Source of the DNA: Chryseobacterium angstadtii
GTDB taxonomy: Bacteria > Bacteroidota > Bacteroidia > Flavobacteriales > Weeksellaceae
Assembly: GCF_001045465.1 (NCBI RefSeq)
Contig: NZ_LFND01000003.1
Coordinates: 806,001-870,000, forward strand
DNA: 64,000 nt
Direction of reading: 5' to 3'
Each line of letters starts with the position of its first letter. The stretch's first letter is position 1. Shown piece by piece: positions 23,447 to 32,314 of this stretch. The notes below the pieces were generated by a model. The model worked only from the letters and a program-made list of their open reading frames with translations. It was not told the origin of the DNA and did not search any database. The position numbers and the translations under genes are program-made.

Positions 23447-23478
23447 GTAAATATATCATTTGATTAATAATAATACAA
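23447..23478 (-). promoter_or_regulatory. Promoter of kinase 2
   Basis: TTTG (in 23476-23479), 20 nt, then TATATTTAC (23447-23455) on the minus strand. The arrangement matches the promoter of kinase 1. Confidence 0.6.
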
Positions 23479-23543
23479 AGCTTAAAAGCTCAATTTTGGG
23501 AAAAATCAGATTGAAAAAATTCGGATAATTTTATACAATTTCG

Positions 23544-23551
23544 TACTTTTG
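23544..23551 (+). promoter_or_regulatory. Promoter -7 element for parE
   Basis: TACTTTTG matches TAnnTTTG. It implies a transcript start near 23558 and favours the ATG at 23572 over a TTG at 23557. Confidence 0.5.
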
Positions 23552-23571
23552 TATGTTTGCTGAAATCATAT

Positions 23572-25455
23572 ATGTCACAAGAAATAAATCCAATCTACTC
23601 CGAAGATAATATCAGAACCCTCGACTGGCAGGAACACATCCGTTTACGCCCCGGAATGTACATCGGGAAGCTCGGAGACGGCTCATCTGCCGATGACGGT
23701 ATTTACATTCTCCTGAAAGAAATTCTGGACAACTCCATTGACGAGTTCAGAATGAAAGCCGGGAAAAGAATTGAAATAAAGCTGGATGACGGTAAAGTCT
23801 CTATCCGTGACTTTGGCCGTGGAATCCCGCTGGGAAAAGTAGTAGATGCTGTTTCCAAAATGAATACGGGTGGTAAGTACGACAGCAAAGCCTTCAAAAA
23901 GTCTGTAGGACTGAACGGGGTGGGTACCAAAGCCGTCAATGCACTTTCAGAATATTTCAGAGTAAGATCTTTCCGCGACGGAAAACTCAAAATGGCAGAG
24001 TTTTCAAGAGGACTGATCACAGAAAACCATGAAGAAAAAGAAACTTCAGACCGTAACGGAACCGAGATTTCTTTCATTCCCGATGGAGATATTTTCCTGC
24101 ATTTCAAATACAGAAAGGAATATATAGAAAAGATGTTACGCAATTACGCGTATCTGAATCCCGGACTGAAAATTCTTTTCAACGGGGAAACCTATTATTC
24201 TGAAAACGGACTTAAAGACCTTTTGGAAGAAGAGATGGAAAACGAAATCCTCTATTCAATCATTCACCTGAAAGATAATGATATAGAGCTGGCCATCACC
24301 CATTCAGACAAATCGCAGACAGAAACGTATTTCTCTTTCGTAAACGGACAGAATACCACACAGGGAGGAACCCACCTTAATGCTTTCCGTGAGGCATATG
24401 TGAAAACAGTCCGCGAATTTTTCAATAAGAATTTTGATGCTTCAGATATCAGAAAATCAATCATTGCAGCCATCTCTATCAATGTAGAGGAACCTGTATT
24501 TGAATCTCAGACCAAAACCAAACTGGGATCTAATGATATGGGACCGAATGGACCTACCGTAAGGACTTTCATCATTGATTTCCTGAAAAGCAAGCTGGAT
24601 AATTTCCTTCACAAAAACCCTGAAATTGCAGAAGCAATCCAGAGAAAGATCCTGATCTCGGAAAGAGAAAGAAAAGAGCTTTCGGGAATTCAGAAGCTGG
24701 CAAGGGAAAGAGCAAAAAAAGTGTCTCTTCACAACAAAAAACTCCGCGATTGCAGACAGCATTACAACGATCAGAAAAATGAAAGAAAAGGGGAGACCCA
24801 GATCTTCATTACCGAGGGAGATTCTGCATCCGGATCCATCACCAAATCCAGAGATGTGGAGACTCAGGCCGTATTCTCGCTGAAAGGAAAACCTTTGAAC
24901 TGCTACGGACTGACAAAAAAAGTAGTATACGAGAATGAAGAGTTCAACCTTCTTCAGGCGGCATTAAATATTGAAGAAAGTCTGGAAGATCTCAGATACA
25001 ACCAGGTTATTATATCTACCGATGCCGATGTGGACGGTATGCACATCCGTCTTCTGATGATCACTTTCTTCCTTCAGTTCTTCCCCGATCTCATCAAAAA
25101 TGGGCACCTGTACATTCTTCAGACCCCATTATTCAGGGTAAGAAATAAAAAAGAAACAAGATACTGCTACACAGAAGCAGAAAGAATAAAAGCTTTGAAC
25201 GAACTGGGAAAAAACCCTGAAATTACCCGATTTAAAGGACTTGGGGAGATTTCTCCGGATGAATTCAAACATTTTATCGGAAAAGATATTCGTCTGGAAC
25301 CTGTTGTAATAGGGAAGGATCAGACTATAGATCAGCTGCTGGAGTTCTATATGGGGAAAAATACGCCGGACAGGCAGGTATTTATTCTTGAAAATCTGGT
25401 AGTGGAAGATACGGATATTGATAAGAAAGAAGTTTTGGATGAAGCTGCAGGTTAA
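23572..25455 (+). CDS. parE: DNA topoisomerase IV subunit B
   Basis: This 627-residue subunit supplies the ATPase and Toprim parts of topoisomerase IV, which decatenates and relaxes chromosomes. Visible features are the GHKL ATPase with [10 protein letters not shown] and GRGIPLG in the first 90 residues, [11 protein letters not shown] near 120, and the Toprim region with [10 protein letters not shown] near 415 and DADVDGMH near 485. The start follows the promoter element at 23544-23551. It lies upstream of parC with one small membrane protein gene between. The pairing with an 862-residue A subunit and the Bacteroidetes-type N-terminus make ParE more likely than GyrB. Confidence 0.95.
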   Translation: MSQEINPIYSEDNIRTLDWQEHIRLRPGMYIGKLGDGSSADDGIYILLKEILDNSIDEFRMKAGKRIEIKLDDGKVSIRDFGRGIPLGKVVDAVSKMNTGGKYDSKAFKKSVGLNGVGTKAVNALSEYFRVRSFRDGKLKMAEFSRGLITENHEEKETSDRNGTEISFIPDGDIFLHFKYRKEYIEKMLRNYAYLNPGLKILFNGETYYSENGLKDLLEEEMENEILYSIIHLKDNDIELAITHSDKSQTETYFSFVNGQNTTQGGTHLNAFREAYVKTVREFFNKNFDASDIRKSIIAAISINVEEPVFESQTKTKLGSNDMGPNGPTVRTFIIDFLKSKLDNFLHKNPEIAEAIQRKILISERERKELSGIQKLARERAKKVSLHNKKLRDCRQHYNDQKNERKGETQIFITEGDSASGSITKSRDVETQAVFSLKGKPLNCYGLTKKVVYENEEFNLLQAALNIEESLEDLRYNQVIISTDADVDGMHIRLLMITFFLQFFPDLIKNGHLYILQTPLFRVRNKKETRYCYTEAERIKALNELGKNPEITRFKGLGEISPDEFKHFIGKDIRLEPVVIGKDQTIDQLLEFYMGKNTPDRQVFILENLVVEDTDIDKKEVLDEAAG

Positions 25456-25487
25456 TAAAATAAACTAATAAACATAAAAAACCAGAA

Positions 25488-25964
25488 ATGAGACTTAGCA
25501 ACCGTAATAAAGCTTCAGTTTACAATTTTATACACACACTGCTGCTGATGATGGTTATATTTGGAATTACCGCATTTTTGCTGAACGAATACAGATTTCA
25601 TGCTGTCGGAAAAGTAAGCTATGGTTTTATTCTGCTTCCGGTAATGTTATTGGTGATTTTTCACCTCAATGGAAGGCAGATCTTTGAATATGACAGTGAC
25701 GGAGAAGCGCTGAATTTTAAAAACAGGAATATCATCCCTTTTTTAGACAGACCTCTTCACGATGAATTTCCGAAGTATAAACTGATCAGCTACGAGATTG
25801 TAAAGCTTTTCTCTTTTAAAAGATTATACATCACGATTTCAAGTAAAAGCAGCGGTGCTACCATACTTAAATATGAAATATCTTATTTAAGCCAAAAAGA
25901 AGTAAATGATTTAAAACTCTCTCTGAATAAAGTAGTGAAAGCTAATAAAGAGAAAAACGATTAA
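25488..25964 (+). CDS. Hypothetical membrane protein between parE and parC
   Basis: This 158-residue protein has two membrane helices (about 12-33 and 43-61). A cytoplasmic domain of about 95 residues follows, with beta-rich segments (IFEYDSDGEALNF, LYITISS) reminiscent of small PH-like domains. It starts 33 bp after parE and ends 8 bp before parC, so it is probably co-transcribed. Nothing in it suggests a topoisomerase role. I do not recognise the family. Confidence 0.85.
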   Translation: MRLSNRNKASVYNFIHTLLLMMVIFGITAFLLNEYRFHAVGKVSYGFILLPVMLLVIFHLNGRQIFEYDSDGEALNFKNRNIIPFLDRPLHDEFPKYKLISYEIVKLFSFKRLYITISSKSSGATILKYEISYLSQKEVNDLKLSLNKVVKANKEKND

Positions 25965-25971
25965 AAAACAG

Positions 25972-28560
25972 ATGACGACAGAAGAAAACTCGCACGAAGG
26001 TGAGAGCTTGAAAAAAGTCTCAGGACTTTATAAAGACTGGTTTCTGGACTATGCTTCCTATGTAATTCTGGATAGAGCGATTCCTTCCGTTTATGATGGG
26101 CTTAAGCCTGTTCAGAGAAGGATTATGCACTCTATGCGGGAATTGGAAGACGGCCGTTACAACAAAGTAGCCAATATCGTAGGAAATACAATGAAGTATC
26201 ACCCTCACGGGGATGCCTCCATTACAGATGCTATGGTCCAGATTGGCCAGAAAGAACTCCTCATAGATACTCAGGGAAACTGGGGAAATATTTATACCGG
26301 GGATTCTGCTGCGGCTGCAAGATATATAGAAGCCAGACTGACTCCTTTCGCACTGGAAGTAGTCTTTAACCCTAAAACTACGGAATGGGTGAAATCCTAC
26401 GACGGTAGAAATAACGAGCCTATCGATCTACCCGTGAAGTTCCCATTGCTTCTTGCACAGGGAGTGGAAGGAATCGGGGTAGGACTTTCCACAAAGATTC
26501 TTCCGCATAATTTCAATGAACTGATCAATGCATCCGTTGCCTATCTGAAAGGAAAGAAATTCGAACTGTTTCCGGATTTTCTGACCGCCGGATATCTGGA
26601 TGTTTCCGAGTACAATGACGGCCAGAGAGGAGGTAAGGTAAGAGCGAGAGCCAGAATCACCCAAACAGACAAGCATACACTTGTGATTTCTGAACTTCCC
26701 TTCTCAAAAACAACCAGCGACCTGATTGATTCTATCCTGAAGGCCAACGAAAAAGGAAAGATCAAAATCAAAAAAATTGAAGACAATACTTCCGATACGG
26801 TAGAGATTCTTGTTCACCTTCATAATGATGTATCGCCGGATAAAACGATAGACGCACTGTATGCTTTTACAGACTGTCAGGTGACTATTTCTCCGAATGC
26901 CTGTGTGATTGTAGGCGACAAACCTATGTTCATGAATGTTTCCGATATTCTGAAAATGAATACCGACCATACGGTTTCACTGCTTCAGAAAGAACTGGAA
27001 ATTGAACTTCACGAGCTTCAGGAAAGCTGGCATTTCTCTTCACTGGAAAGAATTTTTATCGAGAACAGGATTTATCATGACATCGAAGAAGTGAAAACCT
27101 GGGAAGATGTACTTAAAACTATTGACAAAGGATTAAAACCACATACCAAACATCTTTTAAGAGCTGTAACGGAAGAAGATATTTTAAAACTGACCGAGAT
27201 CAGAATTAAAAGAATTTCCAGATTCGATTTAGATAAATTTAAAGAAAATATTGCCGCTCTTGAAGGGAAAATAGAACAGGTAAAATATCACCTTGCCAAT
27301 CTGATTGCCTATGCAATTGATTATTATCTGAATATCCAGAAAAAATACGGAAAAGACAGACAGAGAAAAACTGAGCTTAGAATTTTTGATACCATTGACG
27401 CCACAAAAGTAGCAGTAGCCAATGAGAAGTTCTATGCCAATTTCGAAGAAGGTTTCATCGGAACCTCTCTGAAAAAAGACCAGTATCTGTTCGACTGCTC
27501 GGATATTGATGACATCATCATATTCAGAAAAGACGGAACGATGAAAGTTGTAAAAGTGGATGCCAAAATATTTGTCGGGAAAGATCTTCTTAGCGTTGCC
27601 ATATGGAAGAAAAACGACAAGCGTACGGTATACAACATGATCTACCGCGAAGGCCGGGACGGACCTTACTACATGAAGCGTTTTTCTGTAACTGCGGTAA
27701 CCAGAAATACGGATTATCCGCTGGCTTCTGATAAAAAAGGTTCGGAAGTGCTGTACTTCTCTGCCAACCCGAATGGAGAAGCAGAAACCGTGACCGTCCT
27801 TTTAAAACCGAATCCAAGAATCAGAAAAAATAAAATGGAAATCGATTTTTCCGATCTCGCGATTAAAGGAAGAGATTCCAAAGGAAATCTGGTGACCAAA
27901 TATTCTGTGAAAAAAGTGGATATGAAAGAGGAAGGTGTTTCTACGCTGGCCCCGAGGAAAATCTGGTTTGATGACACGGTAAGAAGACTGAATGCAGATG
28001 CCAGAGGAACCCTTTTAGGCAATTTTAAAGGAGACGACAGAATTCTGACAATCAATACCAACGGGGAAGTAAAACTCGTATCTTTCGATCTTGGCAACCG
28101 TTTTGATGATGAATACCTGGTTCTGGAAAAATGGAAACCGCAACAGCCGGTAACCTGCATCTATTACGACGGAGAAAAAGATATTTATTTTATCAAGAGA
28201 TTCCTGCTGGAAAATACCGTGAATGTACAAACCTTCATGCCTTCGGAACACCCGAAATCATTTATCGAAAACGTGATTGTGGCCAATGGTGCTTCCGCCG
28301 AGATTATTTTTGCTAAAGATAAAGGCAAAGAACGGGAGACAGAGGTCATTCAACTGGATGAATTCATTACGGTAAAAGGAATCAAGGCTATTGGAAACCA
28401 GTTTACGAAATTTAAAGTAAGAACAATCAATATCACCATCCCGGAACCTGTGGAAGAAGAACCGGAAGTATATGAAGAACCGGAAACCGGAGACGGTATT
28501 GTGGATGATGACCGAACGGTAATAGGAGATCTTTTTGAAAGTGATGAACCGGAAAATTAA
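25972..28560 (+). CDS. parC: DNA topoisomerase IV subunit A
   Basis: This 862-residue subunit is the DNA-cleaving part of topoisomerase IV. The N-terminal winged-helix domain has LDYASYVILDRAIPSVYDGLKPVQRR, the catalytic Tyr lies in AAARYIEARLTPFA near 125, and the GVEGIGVGLSTKILPHN segment is near 165. A long coiled region (about 340-450) and a C-terminal beta-propeller-like domain follow, ending in an acidic Glu/Pro-rich tail. It is downstream of parE in one operon. Assignment as ParC rather than GyrA rests on the parE partner and C-terminal type. Confidence 0.95.
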   Translation: MTTEENSHEGESLKKVSGLYKDWFLDYASYVILDRAIPSVYDGLKPVQRRIMHSMRELEDGRYNKVANIVGNTMKYHPHGDASITDAMVQIGQKELLIDTQGNWGNIYTGDSAAAARYIEARLTPFALEVVFNPKTTEWVKSYDGRNNEPIDLPVKFPLLLAQGVEGIGVGLSTKILPHNFNELINASVAYLKGKKFELFPDFLTAGYLDVSEYNDGQRGGKVRARARITQTDKHTLVISELPFSKTTSDLIDSILKANEKGKIKIKKIEDNTSDTVEILVHLHNDVSPDKTIDALYAFTDCQVTISPNACVIVGDKPMFMNVSDILKMNTDHTVSLLQKELEIELHELQESWHFSSLERIFIENRIYHDIEEVKTWEDVLKTIDKGLKPHTKHLLRAVTEEDILKLTEIRIKRISRFDLDKFKENIAALEGKIEQVKYHLANLIAYAIDYYLNIQKKYGKDRQRKTELRIFDTIDATKVAVANEKFYANFEEGFIGTSLKKDQYLFDCSDIDDIIIFRKDGTMKVVKVDAKIFVGKDLLSVAIWKKNDKRTVYNMIYREGRDGPYYMKRFSVTAVTRNTDYPLASDKKGSEVLYFSANPNGEAETVTVLLKPNPRIRKNKMEIDFSDLAIKGRDSKGNLVTKYSVKKVDMKEEGVSTLAPRKIWFDDTVRRLNADARGTLLGNFKGDDRILTINTNGEVKLVSFDLGNRFDDEYLVLEKWKPQQPVTCIYYDGEKDIYFIKRFLLENTVNVQTFMPSEHPKSFIENVIVANGASAEIIFAKDKGKERETEVIQLDEFITVKGIKAIGNQFTKFKVRTINITIPEPVEEEPEVYEEPETGDGIVDDDRTVIGDLFESDEPEN

Positions 28561-28571
28561 GAATTAAAGCT

Positions 28572-29225
28572 ATGAATATTCTCATCTTATTTATTATCAT
28601 TACAGCCATTATCAGTTTTGTTGCCTTCAACAATGCCGGTATTATTGAGAAATATAAATTCAGCGTGGGACCTATTCTGCACAGAAAAGAATACGTCCGT
28701 CTGATTTCATCCGGATTCCTGCATGCTGATATTATGCACCTGGTGTTTAATATGATGACGCTGTATTTCTTTGGCCCCATCGTTATTCAGGCTTTTGGAA
28801 ATGTAGGGTTTGCAGTAGTTTATCTGGGATCTATATTGCTGGGGAATTTTCTCTCGCTTTACATTTATCAGAAGCAGCCGTGGTATTCTGCTGTAGGAGC
28901 CAGTGGAGGAGTTTCAGGGATATTGTTTGCTTCTATAGCTATGATTCCGGATATCGGGATTTATATTTTCTTTATTCCGATTCCTATTAAAGGCTATATT
29001 TTCGGGCTCCTGTATTTCGGATATTCCGTATACATGATGATGAATCCGAGACAGAGCGATAATATCGGGCATGCCGCACATCTTGGAGGCGCTTTTTTCG
29101 GCCTGGTTTACGCTGTGGCTGTAGCTCCTGAGACGGCCATGCACAATGCACTTTATCTGGGAATTATGTCGCTTCCGTTAATTTATCTGGGCTACGAAAT
29201 TTTTGTAAGGAAAAGAATAGGATAA
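28572..29225 (+). CDS. Rhomboid family intramembrane serine protease
   Basis: This 217-residue polytopic membrane protein is a rhomboid protease. The catalytic Ser lies in GASGGVSGILF (near 117) and the His in GHAAHLGGAFFG (near 172), with six predicted membrane segments. The loop before the active site has the HxxMHLVFNM pattern (near 57). It starts 11 bp after parC, so it is likely the last gene of that operon. Substrates are unknown. Confidence 0.94.
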   Translation: MNILILFIIITAIISFVAFNNAGIIEKYKFSVGPILHRKEYVRLISSGFLHADIMHLVFNMMTLYFFGPIVIQAFGNVGFAVVYLGSILLGNFLSLYIYQKQPWYSAVGASGGVSGILFASIAMIPDIGIYIFFIPIPIKGYIFGLLYFGYSVYMMMNPRQSDNIGHAAHLGGAFFGLVYAVAVAPETAMHNALYLGIMSLPLIYLGYEIFVRKRIG

Positions 29226-29229
29226 AAGC

Positions 29230-29237
29230 TATCTTTA
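29230..29237 (+). promoter_or_regulatory. Possible -7 element before the membrane AraC gene
   Basis: TATCTTTA differs from TAnnTTTG at one base and lies 19 nt before the start codon. Confidence 0.25.
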
Positions 29238-29255
29238 CTTAAAATATCAAAACCA

Positions 29256-30365
29256 ATGAACACATCAGAATTAAACCGCTTCATCGTTGTATTAATCTAT
29301 GGTTCATTGGTTTTGTTGTCTGTACTGAAATTATCCAATCCTTTGCGGGTCAACAGGAAAGCCAATTTCTGGTTCGGGATATTTCTTTTTTTATGGTCGA
29401 GTTTCTGGTTGGATGAAGTGCTTACACTGGTTAAAGAATCCCAGGTTGAGGTTCATTCCATCATCTCAGTTCAGGTGATTCAGTTCCTGACCCCGATCAT
29501 GTTCTATTTCAGTGTCTTGTTTTACACCAATCCTTCATTTAAATTTAAGATAACAGACCTTAAATACCTGATTCTTCCTGTTTTCTTCTGGATCAATATT
29601 CTGTTGCAGCGGTTTGGAGGATTTGAAGATAATACGGTTTTCAATTTTATCTTTATCGGGCTTATTCTTTTTCAGGCTTTGTTTTATACGGGACTTTCTT
29701 ATTTTACCATCAGGAAACACAAGAAAAGAATTCAGCAGTTTTCTTCCAATACAGAAGGAATCAATCTCAACTGGCTGGAATACATTACGATTATTATTTT
29801 CATTATCAACATTATCTACGTAGTTTATAATTTATCCTATGACTCTAAAGCTCTTAATTTTTTCATTAACGGAGTCTTTTTGCTGGTGATCTATTTTGTA
29901 GGGTATTATTCTTTAAAACAGAAGGAAATTTACCCTTTGGAAGAAAAGCAGCGTGAAGAACTGATCTCCATTGATGAAGATCCCGGAACCGAAGAAATAA
30001 AGAAAAAGCTGATCTCAGACGAAGAACTTGCCAAGATCAAAAGCCAGCTGGAAGAAATCATGGAGAAGCAGAAACCTTATCTCGACAGTGAGCTAAACCT
30101 GATCCGCCTTTCAGAATTGGTCTCTGTTTCTACGCATCATCTTTCTTATGTCATCAATACCGGATTTAAAAAGAATTTTTTCCAGTATGTGAATGAGTAC
30201 AGAATCAGCTACGCCAAAAAACTGCTGAAGGATCCTCAGAGTAAATTGTCTATTTTAGGAATTGCTTACGAGTCAGGATTCAATTCCAAGACTTCTTTTA
30301 ATACCACCTTTAAAAAACTGACAGATCAGACCCCTTCCGAGTATAAAAATAGTTCCGATTTATAA
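29256..30365 (+). CDS. Membrane-anchored AraC-type regulator
   Basis: This 369-residue protein joins an N-terminal seven-helix membrane region (about 8-220) to a cytoplasmic AraC-type DNA-binding domain. The domain (about 275-369) has LIRLSELVSVSTHHLSYVIN as the first helix-turn-helix and LSILGIAYESGFNSKTSFN as the second, then QTPSEYK. Such fusions act as one-component membrane sensors in Flavobacteriia (family knowledge). The SDR/epimerase pair 140 bp downstream on the same strand is a possible target. Confidence 0.92.
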   Translation: MNTSELNRFIVVLIYGSLVLLSVLKLSNPLRVNRKANFWFGIFLFLWSSFWLDEVLTLVKESQVEVHSIISVQVIQFLTPIMFYFSVLFYTNPSFKFKITDLKYLILPVFFWINILLQRFGGFEDNTVFNFIFIGLILFQALFYTGLSYFTIRKHKKRIQQFSSNTEGINLNWLEYITIIIFIINIIYVVYNLSYDSKALNFFINGVFLLVIYFVGYYSLKQKEIYPLEEKQREELISIDEDPGTEEIKKKLISDEELAKIKSQLEEIMEKQKPYLDSELNLIRLSELVSVSTHHLSYVINTGFKKNFFQYVNEYRISYAKKLLKDPQSKLSILGIAYESGFNSKTSFNTTFKKLTDQTPSEYKNSSDL

Positions 30366-30483
30366 ATATTAACGTTTTGCTTTATTTAATAGCCTGATTA
30401 TTAGTATTTTATTGATTTATCTTGTTTGTTTTTAAAATGGGTTCATTCGGATAATCCTGAACATTCTGAGGCCTTTTTCGGGA

Positions 30484-30491
30484 TAGCTTTG
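30484..30491 (+). promoter_or_regulatory. Promoter -7 element for SDR gene
   Basis: TAGCTTTG matches TAnnTTTG and lies 18 nt before the start codon. Confidence 0.45.
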
Positions 30492-30508
30492 TCCCATAAA
30501 ATTGTTTT

Positions 30509-31294
30509 ATGGATACGAAAGAATCATATGCTGTAGTAACGGGAGCAAGTCAGGGACTTGGAAAAGCATTTGCCGAAAATCTGGCCGGGAAAAATATCAA
30601 TGTTATTTTGGTAAGCCTTCCGGGCCAGCATTTAAAAGAACTCTCCCAAAGACTTGAAGAAACCTATCATATCAAAGCACATTACTATGAAGTAGACCTT
30701 TCTGTAAATGAAAATGTGATGAAACTTACGGAATGGCTGAACCAGTCCTTCGAAATTCATGTTCTGATCAATAATGCCGGACTTGGCGGAACCAAAAAGT
30801 TTGTAGATGCATCACCCGCTTATATCAATACCATTTTGCAGGTGAATGTAGCGGCTACTTCACTCATCACTCATCAGCTGCTGCCTAACCTTTTAAGACA
30901 GCCTAAAGCCTATATTTTAAATGTATCCAGTATGGCAGCTTTTTCACCGATTGGTTTTAAAACGGTGTATCCTGCCTCAAAAACTTTTATCCATTCATTT
31001 TCGAGAGGACTTCACGAAGAATTGAAAGATACGAATGTCTTTGTAAGCGTAGTGAATCCCGGGGCAATGAAAACCAATATGGATGTCTGCAAAAGAATTG
31101 AAAAACAGGGTGTTTTGGGGAAACTTACCCTTTTGGACCCAAATAAAGTGGCTGCTTACTGTATCCGGCAGCTTTTCAGAAAAGATTCCGTAATTATGGT
31201 GAATCCTATAAGTTGGCTGGTGATGAAGATCCTGCCGATTTGGATTAAGCTGCCTCTGATGACCAGCGCCATCAAAAAAGAAATTGAAGCATGA
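30509..31294 (+). CDS. SDR-family NAD(P)-dependent oxidoreductase
   Basis: This 261-residue cytosolic short-chain dehydrogenase has TGASQGLGKAF at about 12-22, NNAGLGG near 90, the catalytic Ser in NVSSMAAF near 142, and YPASK near 157. The C-terminal part is longer and more basic/hydrophobic than in FabG, as in the DltE/SDR group that acts on hydrophobic substrates. It overlaps the next gene by 4 bp (ATGA), so the two enzymes are translationally coupled and probably act in one pathway. Substrate unknown. Confidence 0.93.
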   Translation: MDTKESYAVVTGASQGLGKAFAENLAGKNINVILVSLPGQHLKELSQRLEETYHIKAHYYEVDLSVNENVMKLTEWLNQSFEIHVLINNAGLGGTKKFVDASPAYINTILQVNVAATSLITHQLLPNLLRQPKAYILNVSSMAAFSPIGFKTVYPASKTFIHSFSRGLHEELKDTNVFVSVVNPGAMKTNMDVCKRIEKQGVLGKLTLLDPNKVAAYCIRQLFRKDSVIMVNPISWLVMKILPIWIKLPLMTSAIKKEIEA

Positions 31295-32262
31295 AAAATA
31301 TTTTTGTAACCGGAGCTACAGGGCTGCTGGGAACTAATACCGTTATTAAATTATTACAATATGATTATTCTGTTATTGCTCTGGTGCGCAAGAAAAGCAG
31401 CTGGATGGGCGAAGAAAGTAAAAATCTCAGACTGATAGAAGGAGATCTGTTTTCAGATATTTCACAGTATTTGCAGGAAGTAGATACAGTGATTCACATT
31501 GCGGCGGAAACCCGTCAGGATCTGCTGTCTTATGAGGAGTATAAAAAGACGAATTATGATGCCGTACTGCATTTGTTTGCTCAAGCTGTGGCGGCCGGAG
31601 CACAGAAATTTCTGTTTGTAAGTACAGCCAATACGCTGGGATATGGAAATGCTCCCGTTTTGGGTTGCGAAAATACTCCTCAGCTATATCCCTTTACACA
31701 TTCTTACTATGCTCAAAGCAAGCTGGCCGCCGAAGATTATCTTTTAAAGAACCGTAAAGCCACAGACGTTATCATTGTTAATCCTACTTTTATGCTCGGA
31801 GCTTATGACAGTAAACCAAGCTCTGGGAAAATTATTTTCTGGGTCTGGAAAAAGGGAGTCGTATTCTATCCAAAAGGAGGAAAAAACTTTGTACATGTGG
31901 AAGATGCTGCCCATGGAGTGTTGAATGCTGTTAAAAGAGGAAGGAATGGTGAAAAATACCTTTTAGCCAATGAGAATTTAAGCTACAGAGAATTTTTTAG
32001 GAAAATAAACAAGATTACTGTTCAGAATCCAATCATGATAGCCATTCCAAACAGGTTGTTGAACTTTCTTGGATTGATTGGTGACGGATTGCGAAAATTA
32101 AAAATAAAAACAAACCTGAGTACTTCCAATATGAAGGCCCTTCAGATTTGTAATTATTATAACAACCTAAAATCGAAAGAGGAATTGGGTGTCCAATATC
32201 AGCCTGTTGATCAGGCAATAGAAGATGCTGTTCAGTATTTTATTAAGAGTGGTAAATGTTGA
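31291..32262 (+). CDS. NAD-dependent epimerase/dehydratase family protein
   Basis: This 323-residue extended SDR has the NAD-binding GATGLLG at 8-14 and a YYAQSKLAAE active site with Tyr and Lys near 145-150. VNPTFMLG near 168 is typical of the dihydroflavonol reductase/epimerase group. It is coupled to the SDR upstream by a 4-bp overlap. Together the two could modify a sugar, sterol-like or aldehyde substrate; the sequence does not say which. Confidence 0.92.
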   Translation: MKNIFVTGATGLLGTNTVIKLLQYDYSVIALVRKKSSWMGEESKNLRLIEGDLFSDISQYLQEVDTVIHIAAETRQDLLSYEEYKKTNYDAVLHLFAQAVAAGAQKFLFVSTANTLGYGNAPVLGCENTPQLYPFTHSYYAQSKLAAEDYLLKNRKATDVIIVNPTFMLGAYDSKPSSGKIIFWVWKKGVVFYPKGGKNFVHVEDAAHGVLNAVKRGRNGEKYLLANENLSYREFFRKINKITVQNPIMIAIPNRLLNFLGLIGDGLRKLKIKTNLSTSNMKALQICNYYNNLKSKEELGVQYQPVDQAIEDAVQYFIKSGKC

Positions 32263-32282
32263 TTTTTATTTCGTTAAAAATA

Positions 32283-32308
32283 AAAACCAGCTATTGATAG
32301 CTGGTTTT
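32283..32308. terminator. Bidirectional terminator
   Basis: An 11-bp stem (32283-32293 with 32298-32308) with a TTGA loop and A/T flanks on both sides lies between convergent genes. Confidence 0.85.
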
Positions 32309-32314
32309 GTAAAA

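Noticed and set aside
23572-28560. DNA gyrase rather than topoisomerase IV
   Set aside because: The B subunit N-terminus and the adjacent 862-residue A subunit with an acidic tail fit the Bacteroidetes ParE/ParC pair better; a tree with gyrA/gyrB of the same genome would settle it.
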